Part shown: one piece after another, positions 13,649 to 26,330 of the stretch
Layout of the letters: the number at the start of each line of letters is the position of its first letter
How positions within the stretch are numbered: position 1 is the stretch's first letter
Source: Pegea sp. RAD2-039
Lineage: Eukaryota > Chordata > Thaliacea > Salpida > Salpidae
DNA: 64,000 bases
NCBI GenBank assembly: GCA_034620365.1
Contig: JAQGEQ010000161.1
Location: forward strand, 434,001-498,000
Direction: 5' to 3'
Translations under genes and position numbers: made by a program
The notes under the pieces: model-generated
The model's input: only the letters and a program-made list of their open reading frames with translations
The model's database searches: none
Told to the model about the DNA's origin: nothing

Positions 13649-16600
13649 ATGCCGAACAAGCAATCTCCACAGCAGTCTCGTAGAAGTTCGCTGGTTGTTC
13701 TCGAATCAATGTTACCTCCACAAAGTGGAAACTTTCTGTCAGTTCCTGACTTTGAATCTCACGTACTTGAAGATGTTCGCCGAACTTCAGGTAGGAAACT
13801 ACATCAATGCGTGTTTAATCTCTTTCTAGTATAATAGAAATTTTCACTTTACTAAAACAACAACAATTATTTATATGAAAATAAAAAGAAAATTGTTCAA
13901 TCTCATATTTTGAAAATACTTTTCTTGAAACGCAAAATTGAATTTATGAAATTATAGAATTTGTTTTAGATTAAAGCAACTATGAGTATTTATCAGATGT
14001 CTACTAAAATGACTATAAACTTTAATTGAATCACAATTTTGGCTTAACTAAAAATTTTTTTAGCTTCTTTAATCCGACCAAAGGTCCGTAAGAGACGAGG
14101 ATCCAGAACGAGACATAACAGCAACAAGCTTGAACTTCCAGCTGATGTTTTACACAAACCAATCACTGTAAGTAAGAAGCAAATTATCAAAATTTGTTTA
14201 ATCATCACTCATAATTTCGATGAATGTTTGATATCGTGTTAACACATTAAGCAGCTGATCACAATTAGTTGTAAAATGTTTAATTTTTTGAAGTCAATTA
14301 GTTTGACGCCGATAAAGTTTTTACCGAAATTAAAAAGTTAATTAAAATTATTAGTAAATCAATGACTTTAAACCTTCATTGGTTAAATTGTTTAACGACT
14401 AATTATTTTTAAAAATGTATCTTAACCGATTTCTATTTTACGATTAAACAATAAATAAAAAGAATTCTTATAAAAAGTCAGTTTTATTCCCCTGATAAAC
14501 TATTCTATTATTTTGACCATTTTTAACTAGTGAATGGTTTTATAAAAATATATTTTATTGACAAACATCTGGTTATAAATGCTTTATTTAATTGAATAAT
14601 GTTTAAGTTTGAATTAAATATAAATCGCTGTTTTTGTGTTTACTTATACCTTAAATCCTCATTTAATTTGAGATTAGTTGAAGTCTTGGCAATGGAACTT
14701 ATTCCACTTATACTAAAATCCAGAAGCTTTCTATCAGAAGATTATATAACAAAAGAGCAACATTTTAAGGGAAGAGTCAAATGTAGTCTGTTACTTTAAA
14801 TCTAATTAACTTAGTGCTTGCAGCAGCATCTAATAAACCAGGTTAACTTTACTGGCAATTAAGTTGTTATCTTGTCAGTTGTTTAGAACTTACATTTTTG
14901 AGTTTTATTTGTTTATGCTTGACTCGAATTTTTTATGAAAAGTAGAGAATGGATAAAATATTATAATGTCCTATGGTATATTACCGCAAATAAATTTTAA
15001 AGAAAATGGAAATAAAAGTCTTGCAACAATTGATTATAAATTCAAACTTCCGTCTTTAACGTCAGAAAATACTGAAATTTGTCAAAGACGAAAAAAGTTT
15101 TCTAGTTATCCTGGTACAAGCTCTTCTGCTAGTTTTAGTCTAAGTCAAGAGCTAAGAAGACCAAAATTATTTGAAAAAAAGTCATTTTTGTCTCAACATC
15201 TTTACAATTTGCTAAAAAAAAGACATACAAATCGAAATCAACGAAAAGATGTCTACAGACCAGTCTCTAGTTCTTCATCTCTATCCGTAGGAAGTCTTTT
15301 GTACTTTGACCAATTTGAGATTTTACCTTATTCACCGGTAATTATCATCATATTTTTATTCAACTTTGCCGACTTAGATAAGTTTTTGATAAAAAACAAT
15401 TTGAAATTTAAAAATCCTAAATATAAAACTCTTTTAAGTATATCAACTAATTTGTTTTTATATTTAGGCAAATAATTGTTTGAAAGAAATCGTTCCACTG
15501 ATTAACTTATTCATAATTTTATAAAATAAATAAATAAAATAATATTCAATTAAATAAAAATAATATTCAACATAAAAATCGAATATTATTTATTCACTAA
15601 TTTTAATTTTTTTAGGTTTAGTACAAACTAGGTAGATATTCTTATAAGTTTTTCTAGTTCATTCTTTTGAATCGTCACGATTTGATACGATTGGTATTCA
15701 TTCATTGATATAACTTACATTATGTTTTACTCCTTTTTTACTTGAAAACTTATTTAGATAGCTGGGTGGTGCGGTGTTTGCTCTCTTATTGAACAGATAA
15801 AATCAGTAAATAAAAACTCTTTGAGAACATTTTAGTTAATTGTGTTCGAAACGTTTCAGTTTAAAAAAAAATTACAAAGTTTTTTTAAAAGTCCAAATTT
15901 TAAATACTTAAAACCTACTAGCTTAAACTCTATTTGAAAGAAAAGCAATCTGGATATAGAAGATCATTGTTAAAATCTGATGTAGTAATACTACAATTAT
16001 TTATTGTATTTGTACAAATTTAAAAACGAAAGTAAATTCGAAGTATTTGATTTATATAAGAGTTATATTTATTTTTGTAATAGATTTTTGTTTACTTAAT
16101 AAATAAAGATCTTTCGGTAATGCAAATTTTGCTGTTCGGGCAAAAAAAATAGAATCAAAATAAATACAATTATTGAAGTTCTTGTTGGTCTACGTGAATA
16201 TTTTATTAATTGTACTTGATATTAAATATCTATTTACAGCCCGGAGAAAAGCTGCGAAAAATTATCAAGTGTATTCTGATGATAGTAGAAGTTTGCTCGG
16301 AACTAAAACGGTTTGATAAAAATTTCAATTCATAAAATGTTGTTTGAAATAACTAAAAAAATGTTTAGTTAAAATTCTTAAATCAGTCAAACTTTGACAA
16401 AATCACGAAACATTAATGTTTACATCAACTTTGTTTTGATTTTTAGATATGTTAATGCAAAGGAAAAAGAAGAAAAATTGAGTCTTGTTGAAATGCAGCT
16501 TAAACTTCAAGCTGATATGAATAAAAAACTTTCATTCAATCCCCATTTATATAAAGCTTCTCATGTTGTAAGTTAAATTTGTTTTCCTATTCATCAAAAA

Positions 16601-19085
16601 AGTCTTTGTGAAATGAATGAAAAGAGATTTAGATTCAATAACAGTCTTATAGTTTGTGGAATGTTAAACCTTTTAAACAAACATTCTCAGCAAATCTGTT
16701 GGCATAATAACTAGATCAAAATAACTGAATAAGAAATTTCAAATTTAACTTAACAAACTAATAACTAATATCAACTTTTCTAGATTAATAAAGGAAGTAG
16801 TAAGTTAAAGCAGCTTTTAGCTATTGCACCGGAAGCACGAACAAAGAAGCATATCAAATCTGTAAGTTTGGAAACAGCAAAAAAACAAAAACTTAATTTG
16901 CTGTCAGCTGCAGTTTCAATCGATTTATTTTGTCATTAGATTCACGCCTTAGTTCGCAATAAGCCAGCCTTTTCTAAACATCCTATCCACATTAGAATGA
17001 AACTGTGTCAAGTAATGATCTATCAATCGTATGAGTCGCGAAGAGTGATAATTAAAGAAGGTATCAGCTGAGCAGCCACAAGGCATCTTTTTAAGTGTGC
17101 TTTTAGGTCATCCACCAACCGCTTTCTACATCATCTTATCTGGTACTTGTCTTGTAAATGAGAAAATGATTGAAGATGAAGGCGAAGAAAAAGTTATTAC
17201 AATCAATGAAATTAAAGAAGGGGAAGTCTTTGGAGAAGTAAGAAGCTCACAAAGCTGATGCACATTTGACTTAAACTTCTCACTAGGTAGCGCTACTTAA
17301 CAAAACAGTGCGGACCGCATCGGTAGTTTGCAAAGACGACGTTGAGCTGCTTGTGATTTATCAGCAAGATTTTGATCGAACTATTAGAGGGCCAGTTTAT
17401 AAACAACGAGAGGAAGTGATTGACTTTTGCCGGCATTTACACGTCCTCAAGTTGTTTACTTTGTGGTCCTTTTTATCCCAACTAAACATCTGGTCCACAG
17501 AGACTGGCCAGTTGATTTGCTCTTGAAAGCATCCTTTGCCAGTTTTCAGTACCAGTATTTCCGAAAGGGCAGTATTGTGGTCAAGGACGGGACCAACTGT
17601 AACTTTGTGGTCTTTATCAAATCGGGCGAGGTCAGTGCTGGGCATCTCTAATTGATGAATTTACAAAATCTTTGCAGTGTCGTCTTATCTCGATCTTGGA
17701 TTCAGGGGACGACTGGAATCGCGGTCTTTTCGCCAATATTCGGGATATTACTAATCGAAAAAGCCAATTAAGTTTGTGACGTCATCAAGTTATATGAATG
17801 ATGACGTCATCATTTGTAGATACTATAGCAGAAAATGAAAAGATTCGGTATGACGTAGCAAGCGTCCAAGCACCAAGAAATTCAGTTAGGAGGTCGCTAG
17901 TTCGAACAGGAGGTCTTGAGGCCCGAAAAGTTGGGACACCAAATGTTTAGAAGTGATCACGTGACTGTAGATTGTTTTACAGAGTCTAAATTTAGGAAGA
18001 GTGATTCCAGGAAGACAAAGTACGGCTCAGATCATCACTGAGATACAGATCATGAGAAGAGCAAATCGAATTTCGTACGATAAGATGTCTGAAACAGACC
18101 CAAGTCCACAAGCGAGGTTAAGATCTCCTTAAAATGTCCGTAAATATGTCCTTAAATGATTGTTTGATTATTTCAAGATATCTTCGTGATACTGTTCCAA
18201 GACCTTCTATAGTTCAAGATACTCCGTATGCTGTTCCCAAGACTTCATCGTCTCCTTATATTAAAAAACCAAATACAACAGATCAAAATTCACTTCGCAA
18301 TTACCCATACCCTCTTTATACTGCTATTGAGTCAACTGAGAAACCAACTCCAAAATTTGCACAAATTGCTTATTTAAAAGAAGGATCTTGTTTTGTAAGT
18401 TTATTTCTTTAGTTAGTTTTAAACCTACTAGATATTAGCTTAATTAGTGAATGTTTTCAATATAAAAGAGTAACTTATACTTTTAACTGCAAAAATATTT
18501 GCTGATTTTCAACTGGTATTATTGGTTAATCGAAAGTACCAGATATGGAAAACTAATTGAAATATTTTTAATATAAAATTTGTTTTTAGTTTGATAAATT
18601 TCAAAGAAAAGCTCCCCTAATGCTAAATCTCACTTTAATCCTTTTCTATTTTGAAGTTTTATCAGTTTTATGAAATCTATTTCGCTTCAAATGTTATCTC
18701 AGCGCTAAAAATCAAAGAAATCTTTTCTCAAAATCCAGCGACAACGCGATTTGTTTAATTTAATGTCACCAGCCCATTTTCATCACTCACCATCGACTAA
18801 ATTTTTAATGACCAAATTGTTTAGGGTCTTGAGGAGCTGATGAAGAGGACTAATCTGAAATTGACTCTCTTAAGCGAAGGATCAGAGATCGTCTTCATCT
18901 CTCGAAAGCTATTATTACGTCATGCAAATGGCGATACCATGCGAAGGATCAATAGCGTAGTGGGGAAATACCCGACCGAGGACTATATCCGAGCCCAGCT
19001 TGCCCAACAAGGGAACTGGTTTAAGTTTCGAGAAAGTGTCGTGAAGGATGTGTTGGAAAGGAAAGAAGATAAAAAGGGTTGCTAA
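13649..19085 (+). CDS. CNBD2: Cyclic nucleotide-binding domain-containing protein 2 (CNBD2-like)
   Basis: Fourteen exons join with consistent phases into about 630 residues: 13649-13790, 14064-14167, 16240-16310, 16447-16567, 16784-16861, 16940-17060, 17107-17237, 17287-17450, 17501-17630, 17678-17771, 17820-17944, 17983-18116, 18178-18394, 18825-19085. After a basic N-terminus comes the family segment GEKLRKIIKCILMIVEVCSE, then a first cNMP-binding fold. Its phosphate-binding cassette FGEVALLNKTVRTASVV keeps the Glu and Arg that in PKA-type domains hold the ribose and phosphate. A second, degenerate fold begins at HVLKDWPVDLLLKA and GSIVVKDG. The C-terminus (LLLRHANGDTMRR, YPTEDYIRAQL, GNWFKFRESVVKDVLE) fits vertebrate CNBD2. 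CNBD2 (CRIS) is a testis protein that binds cAMP and is needed for sperm. A small 50-nt intron (17451-17500) splits HVLK|DWPV. The family call is strong; ligand binding is inferred. Confidence 0.85.
14966..15337 (+). CDS. Possible alternative first exon of CNBD2
   Basis: An ATG at 14966 opens 124 complete codons (MSYGILPQINFKENG at the start, Ser-rich end SSSSSLSVGSLLYFDQ) and stops at a GT donor at 15338. It ends in phase 0, the same phase with which exon 3 of CNBD2 begins at 16240. A transcript starting here would replace the first two CNBD2 exons and give a longer, Ser/Arg-rich N-terminus. It lies inside the 2-kb CNBD2 intron on the same strand. It could also be a chance ORF: no upstream acceptor is clear and I do not recognise the sequence. 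Confidence 0.4.
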
Positions 19086-19091
19086 GGCAAC
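19078..19091. promoter_or_regulatory. RFX X-box-like site at the CNBD2 stop codon
   Basis: The 14-mer gttgctaaggcaac is an inverted repeat of two RFX half-sites (GTTGC and GGCAAC). It spans the last codons and stop of CNBD2. The position, at the 3' end of one gene and about 470 bp from the 3' end of the next, is odd for a promoter element, so it may be chance or a distal enhancer. Confidence 0.3.
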
Positions 19092-19557
19092 TTGTATATT
19101 TTGACGATAGTGATGACGTCACTTTTTCGTGACGTCACCCCAGTCAATATGCATAATAGAGTAATTTGAAAAAGTTTGTTTGAATCACTTTAATTTGATT
19201 TACAAATATTCGAATTATTAAATCTTGAATTAAAATGAAATTTATTGGAGGAGTCATGATGATTATCCGTGGAATATCTTTGAAAAACTTTTAGTGAACT
19301 GTTTGATAATGCTGGGAGGCTTATAAGTTTCATCATTCAAGTTTTCTTTCTGTTTAAAACAAACTTTCTTTTAGTCTTTTACAGTTTGAAGCAATTTTTC
19401 AAAGATAAAGTTCAAAAATATTTTAAATAACACTAGAGAAGGTTTGGACAGATCAAACTAAAACCTTTCTTAATATGATTCGAACAAAATTTGTCATCTT
19501 TCACTGTCAGCTTAATGTCAGAAAAGTTTTTTTTAAGATTAAACATTAAACAGATCT
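19086..19557. other. Gap between convergent 3' ends
   Basis: CNBD2 (plus) and the many-exon gene (minus) end toward each other here. The gap holds two TGACGTCA palindromes (19114-19121 and 19130-19137) close to the CNBD2 stop and is otherwise plain AT-rich sequence suited to two 3'UTRs. Confidence 0.5.
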
Positions 19558-22500
19558 TTATACCTTATTTGGTTCGCCACAATTTACTTCTTTCTGTCGC
19601 AAAGAATAAAAACTTCTTTCTTTTTTATGATAGTTTGAACCAATCAAATGCTGAACATCAGATTGAGAGTTGACTAAATCAGAACTAAGTAGAGAACGGA
19701 GTGAATTCCCTGCACCAAAACTTCCAACTCTTTGGCATGAAAGACGTTTCGGCTTTTTAGAAAAACTACTTCTCAATAATTGTTTCTTTTCTTCGTCCTT
19801 TGCTCCGCCTCTGATATTATGATAGGTCCTATTATAAAATCGGTTCCTTCTTGGAGTTATTTTAGCGTTTTTAGGACTTGGGATACTTATATCTGATAAA
19901 AGCTTCTTTTTATCATGATTTTTAGGCTTTAGTAGAACCGGTGGTTTAAACGTCAGCTTATTACGTCTAATGACAATCGGTTTTTCGCTTGCTACATGAG
20001 CTTCTAATCCTGTTTTTTGTGTTCTTGGAATAATTTTTTTCTCACTAACTTTTTTGTTTTTCGAGCTTTTGATTGGCTGAAATTTTTTTTTTTTTTTTTC
20101 TGTATCTTCAAATAAAATGCTTAATTTTTTAGGGGAATTTCTGTTAGACTTTTGACACATTTTCACCCCTGAGTTTTTTGAATAATACTCCTGAAATATT
20201 TTTAAAAAGTTAGAAATTATAAATATTAGGCGATTTCTTTTGTAATAAAAGATCAAATTAAATAGAAGCAGAGAGTTTTCACAAGGTGCTACATTGAGCA
20301 AACTGGCTTTTTTTAAATTTGAAATTCACGGATAAACAGAATTAAAGAACTTTTTTTTTGCCGAATATTGAAACTTACATTGTATTTTACGGCCAATTTA
20401 TCCTTTTTCGAAATCTATAAAAATTGAAATCAGAATATTTTTTGAGCTACTAAAACTAACTTCATTCGGCTTTTTCTTCGTTTTTGAAGTCAAAACCTTT
20501 TTTTCTGAGTTTTGCTTTTTTTGTGGTGCTTTTGAATGCTTAGTTTGTAAATTCTGTTGAACAGCAGTCACAGAACTTGCTGAAGAACTTTCACAGTCGT
20601 TTGTTCGTTGAATTGATTTAATTTTGACATTATCAGCTGGCTTTTTTTTGCTCTGTTTAAATTTAAATTTTTAATGAAATATTTTTTGATAGAAAAAAAC
20701 TTAAAGTTTCAATTTTCTGTTTTTCTGTTTGACAAAAGGTAAATTTCTAAGAAGTAATATTTCTTACAACAAACCTTTTGTAATTGCATAAAACTGATAA
20801 ATGAAGGAATATTTTTGACTCTTTCACAATCACTCTGCAACTATAAAATAAATCCCACCAATTAGTATTGTGTAGCTTGAACAAGCTTGGTTTAGAAACA
20901 ATTGGTATCAAAAACGTTTCTCTTTCTTAAAGTTTAATAATTTACCTGTTTATAAATTAAAGAACAATCCCCTGCCTCTGAACTAATCTAAAAAATATAT
21001 TCAAATAACTGGCTACCTATAAAGTTGATGTTTAAATCAAAAATATTTCAGGCAATTTTAAATATCTTTTTTTACTGTCTTTACTTTCATTATCAGTCAG
21101 TTTGTAAACTGAAGAATTAAAAGCTACTAAAATTGTTTTTATATAAATTTATAGTTTTAAGATGTAAAAAAGTTGCAAAACTAACTTCATTAGACGTTTC
21201 CGTACAATCTAAAGAACTTTCTTCTTTTTTCAAAATAATCTTTTCTTTATCGTTTGCAACACTATTTTCTTCCAGTTTAAAAAACATCTAAATTATTTTT
21301 ACCATGATTATTTCTTTAACATGACATCATATAAGATCAATTACGTTTTCCAACTACTGTGTTTTTTAAGCTGATCAAACATGATCAAAATCATCATATT
21401 TAAAACTACAAAAATTTCAACCTGAAAATATTCTAAAAGAGTAGTGAACGTTTCCAATCCTTCTTTTAGTTCATTATTCTTCTAAAAATTTATAAAACTT
21501 TATTTGAGTAGTTAATAATGTTTAAACGTAAATAAAAGTTATCTTTTTACTTCGCTTTTATCTTCATCCTTAAGAACATAAAGTGCATTATTCCAGTATT
21601 CTTTCTATAAGCAAAACTTAAACTTAAAAAATCGGCAAGTAACTTTATGATTTTATTAAAACTATTTATTCACTTTTTCATTTTCTCTTCGATTATATTC
21701 TTCAGTGCTTTCACTTTCGATACTTGTCATAAACGAATCTTCTTTTTTTGCATCTTCAAATGAAACAGTTTTGCATTTTACCGATTTGATATTTGCATCC
21801 AAAATATTTATCTAAAAACATCAAAATAAAACTCCAAAAGCACTGAGAAATTAGAACCTGATGCTCTTTGCATCTCATCTGATCTTTCTGCTTAATAGAT
21901 GTCATCGCAGAACAAAAGGACTCAGTTTCCTAAAACAAATTGTTGTTGGAAACTCTCTGAAACCTCATTCACTTACGTCATCAGAGTAGTTGACATCTAT
22001 AAGATCTGTGATGGTGTTTGAGCAGACATCAAGAGCATATAGGATCGCTTTGTTTCTCTCGACTTCGTTCTAAGTTACAGAAGTTGATTATTGAAGATAT
22101 TTGGTTTCAAAAGACTTTGTACCCAGGAACAAGTTTTAATAGGATCAAATCTTTGAAACTTTTTCTCTTCTGCGACATGATTTGATCTTGCTTCAACCTT
22201 CACTTGGATTTCCTTTGAATAAAAAGATGTTGATGCTGAACAATCTTTGGATTGATCTTACCAGTGGAAGTTCTTCTTTGTGAGTCTTTTGCTGAAAGTT
22301 TCAAAAGGTCTTAGAGTTGATAGGAGAAAACAGAAACATTTTTACCTTATATGAAAGTTTGAGTTTATCTGGGAAGTAACCTTTCTCTTCTAGACTTTCG
22401 CTTTCATTACTGATGATAGAAACTCGCGATTTAACTTGAGGATCAGCTGAAAAGTCGATGAAAGGAGTCGGCAGATTGATTCGTTCATTTTTATTGTCTT

Positions 22501-24318
22501 GAAGATCATTGGAAAGTTCTTTTTGCTACAAAAATTAGTTTGATGTAAAATGTTGTTTCTGATTTCTTAGATCTTTACTGGAAGTTCACTTTCATAGAAA
22601 TGAGTGGCACATGAGATAAAAGTCTCCGCCTTGATTAAATAGAAAAGATTTCAATTTCTTCAAACTTTTAAATATAAAAACTCTGACCTCTGAATCATAT
22701 GAAGAGTTTAAGCAAATTGAATAATCTAATTCGTTTAAAGGACAAATGGTTCTATCTTCAACTGATAAAGAACTTTCTCCTACATCAATTTGATTTGAAA
22801 CTGTCTAAAATGTAACAGAAGTGTTCAGGTAGAAGATAAAAATAACTTTAAGCTTTTAAAAGAAGAGAATTTATTTGTTTACTGATGAAAAGTGTTGTAG
22901 CACCTCAAGCATATCATATAAAAGCCCTTTCACTGCGCCATCTACTACATCAGTTAAAAGTCCCTATCAAAAGAAAAACTTTTGAAATTTGGTTAAAATA
23001 AATTGCTGGGACTACTTCAAACTTATCGATGACGTCATCAACTTGGTTTTTCATCTTTTTTTCATTCTATAAAACCTTTTGGTTAATTTGTGCAGATTTA
23101 AACATTAAAATATCTATTTTTAACCTGTGCCAAATGCAAAATTTTCTTGAAAAAATCGGTTTCTGAAGCTTTAATTGCTTTCTGCTTCATATAAAAAGTT
23201 ATTTAGAAAATAAAAACTAACAAAATTTGCAAAAGAAGTTGTATAGAATTAGTTTAAAAGCAAAGGCCTTAAGTTTTCAAATATTCCGAAAATAAGGGGT
23301 CAATTTCAATAAAGAAAATTTAATAAAAAGCTAATAAAATCTTATATAGTTTATCTTTCTAAATTTATTGAATGAAGACATATTAAAATAACTAAATTGA
23401 AAGAATAATAATCCTAAAACAAAATACAAATAAATACTAATAAATTGAAAGACATACAGAAACAGATTCTTTAATTTGATCGACTTCATCTTTATTTATA
23501 TCTTCAAGGTTCTTCGAAAAAAGTAAAATATTCAAAAATATTCTCAAAAAAAGAGATTTAAAACCAACCTCTGAAGAATATTCAGTTGAAATAAAAGAAG
23601 TTTGAGAATATGATCGCGAAAAACCATCTTTTAATCCTTGAGTAGACTAAAACCACAATATCTCAAGAAATCAATTATCTGATAGAAGAACTTACTGAAG
23701 CTTTCAGATAATTACTTTTATCTTCTGCTTCTATTTTTAATTCAGTATCAAACTTCAAAGGTTTAAAATTCAAATCATTTCCACTAAATCTCAAATTATC
23801 TGAAGATAAAAAAGATTTTGAAACTTTAAGATGATTTTAGGACTTTGAAAGTTTAGTTTTTTTTTTTGGGAACATTTTTTACAATTTTGTTTTTTCCGAT
23901 CGGAAACATCGCTTTTAATCTCTAAATTTTCCTCTGAGCTGCTTTCAGTAAGATAAAAAGTTTCTCGAATCTGCTGGGGATCATTTTTAGCAAGATCATA
24001 GAGAATATGAAACTTTTCTTCAACTTCTTCTTCGCAGATGGAAGAAGATGTGAAATAGTTGACAGAACGGCTAGATTGCTGTGAAAAGAACACTAACCAC
24101 ATCTACTGATCGCGTCAATTATGACGTCACGCTTACAGGTAAAACAGAAGATTCGCTCTCGCATGAGAAAGTTGCTTCGCTCCAATTTCTACTTCCCGGC
24201 TGTAAGATTGATTTTTTTAATTTTGGATCTAAAGATTTGATCTTAAACTTACTAAATTGAGAATAATTTCATCAAGAGGCTCCCAGATTTGATCTAATGA
24301 ATTTGATCTTTGCATCAT
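19558..24318 (-). CDS. Unrecognised protein of about 900 residues built from about 25 very small exons
   Basis: The start is taken as the first of two ATGs (24316-24318), giving MMQRSNSLDQIWEPLDEI. About 25 exons, most of 30-150 nt with introns near 50-60 nt, follow in one frame. Almost every border I could read falls between codons (phase 0), for example 24253-24318 (22 codons), the next exon (21 codons) and the exon beginning QSSRSVNYFTSSS. The protein is low in hydrophobic residues and rich in Ser, Glu and Lys, with short helical stretches such as GLLTDVVDGAVKGLLYDMLE. The last exon, about 210 codons ending at 19558, is strongly basic (KNKKVSEKKIIPR; RRNRFYNRTYHNIRGG). This suggests a largely disordered protein with a basic tail, perhaps binding microtubules or nucleic acid, which is only inference. 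I do not recognise the family. Confidence 0.6.
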
Positions 24319-24837
24319 ATAGGTTTTATCTTATAATTTTATTATTAACTTCAAAGAAAATCTCAAAAATGGAGTTTTGAAAGAAGACTTTTTGTAATTT
24401 TCTAATTAAAGAATTATTTTAAAAACTTAAGAATTAAAATAAGAAAAATTAAAACTGAAATTTAGAAAAATAAAAAAGTACAACTAACCGGCTAAATCAT
24501 TGCAGACTATTTATAGTTTTATCTCAATTTTATTAAAAATTGGGCAAGTATTCAACAAAATTTATAATTTATGTTTTAAAAGAAGTATTTTTTCAAAATG
24601 AGTATTTTTGGAAATTTATTAGTAACATCTCTAAATTATTGTGACGTAACTAACACCAAAAAAGTAAATCTAAAAACTGAAATATTAAATTAATTCAAGT
24701 TTTGATTATTTTATAAAAATAGATGATTATAAAATAATTATTTTTGTATATTATACTTCAAATTATACATGCTACCCAAAATTTATTGCAGTGATAAATA
24801 TAATAATATTAATAATAATAATACATCTAAAGCCTAT

Positions 24838-25445
24838 TCATACTGGAGGGACTGCTTCGACCGACAACGGCCATGCGGGATTCACCCGACGGACCTCTTC
24901 GGACCAGCAGAACCTTTCCTTGCTTAGCCTACTGTACACACGTTGGTTCTTGTTTGAGATCTTTTTCTGCCACGTTAGACGTAATATACGATGAAGACAA
25001 GAAACATAAAATTTGTTGAGTTTATTTTCGCTAGCGTTCGACAAAGTACAGGTTTCACTGGCTCACAATATCATACTGCAGACAAAGTCTCTATAGATGA
25101 CAGCCTTGATTATTATAAATAGTTTTGGATTATCCCAGACCCTGGAGGTGAACCGTGCAAAGATACCAGATGCTTTACTGATGCAGATGTAGATCTTGAC
25201 TTTGATCGAGGCTGATGATGCTATTTTTAAGCTAGGCAGACGAAATTATCTACAAACTCAACGACGCAGCCATCGATGTTGATTGGTTGTGGAGCGTTAA
25301 CACCTTAGTTGAGAATATTTGTCTTTTTTTGACTGATTTTCATTTTGAAATCTTTGCTGACTGCTGAGAATAGGTCCATCAGCATCTATAGGTCTTCCTT
25401 ACTTGTTAATATATTTGTAAAATCTTTAAAAACTATCTTTATAGA
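24838..25445 (-). pseudogene. Remnant of an RTE-like LINE reverse transcriptase
   Basis: Read on the minus strand, successive frames give the order typical of the C-terminal half of RTE/endonuclease-reverse-transcriptase ORFs: DLFSAVSKDFKMKISQKKT, then APQPINIDGCVVEFVDN, then a stretch matching the R-IGKAS-F-RL-VW block, then NKFYVSCLHRILRLTWQKKI followed by SNKNQRVYSRLSK. Stops and frame breaks interrupt it, so it is dead. It is GC-richer than its surroundings. The open frame at 24838-25044 is what survives of the last block. It lies just upstream of the many-exon gene and next to another LINE fragment. Confidence 0.7.
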
Positions 25446-25919
25446 AAATAAAGTTTTATTATTTTAACTTGAGCTACAAATTTCGGTTAATATATTTAAT
25501 AATCTGTGATGACCAAAGCAATTTTGTATGTGAATTAAAAAAAAGATTAAAACAGACAGAAAATAAACAATTATTTCTTTCAATATAAACAGTTTGTGTT
25601 ACTTGAACAGTCCGTAATTAATTCAAATAATTGTATTTTGATAACTTTTTAGCAAACACTTGAGATAATGTAAAAATTAGAAGTCAGCTTGTGAAAATTG
25701 ATATTCTTGTTTAGGAATAAGCAAACTTTAAAAAAAAAAGAGTTTTTAAATGTTCAAACCAATATCTGAAAAAGCTTAATATAAAATACGATAATCATGA
25801 ACATCATCTCAAATTCTTATTTTTGGAAATTTGACGGATTAAATACAACTTAATTCTTATTTTTAAAATTATGCACAATTTAATTGAGATTCATTTTGAT
25901 GACTTCTTTTTCATTAGTT

Positions 25920-26330
25920 TTTCCCTCAACTTATACCAACTCAGACGACACACGTTTCATCTAAATAAGCCCATATGACCTGGTACATTAATCAGGGCGA
26001 ATTTTTTCTTATACGGCACAATTAGTACATGCAACCAGCTGCCATCAGACATCTTCATGTCAGAATCACTCGCGTTGTTCAAGCAGAAGTTGAACCGTTA
26101 TAATATTGCCAACATTGTCATTTCTAAACTGAATTTTCCCCTTTTTTATATTATTAAAATTCTTTGTAATTGTTCACTGATATATGTTTTGGAGACTACT
26201 GAAATACTATGTGTTACATCATTTGCTTCCTATATTTCTAACTTAATCTTATATAATAGTTCTTCTTTGTGAAAATGTGGGTTAGTGGGAGATGCTCTCT
26301 TTTGCATTTATTGTAATAAATAAAGAAGTC
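25920..26330 (+). mobile_element. LINE 3'-end fragment (family A, copy 3, the longest)
   Basis: The element includes the end of an ORF, with CNQLPSDIFMSESLALFKQK followed by a stop soon after, and a 3'UTR ending with gtgggttagtgggagatgct and gcatttattgtaataaataa. The coding end resembles the C-terminus of Jockey/CR1-type LINE ORF2 (the WN-LP-E-V--S-S---FK--L pattern). It is colinear with copy 2 (12343-12785, minus strand). The 5' part is missing. The reading frame at 26057-26272 is this tail and is not an independent gene. Confidence 0.7.

Noticed and set aside
26057-26272. 71-residue plus-strand ORF
   Set aside because: It is the end of a LINE ORF plus its 3'UTR, shared with the copy at 12343-12785.
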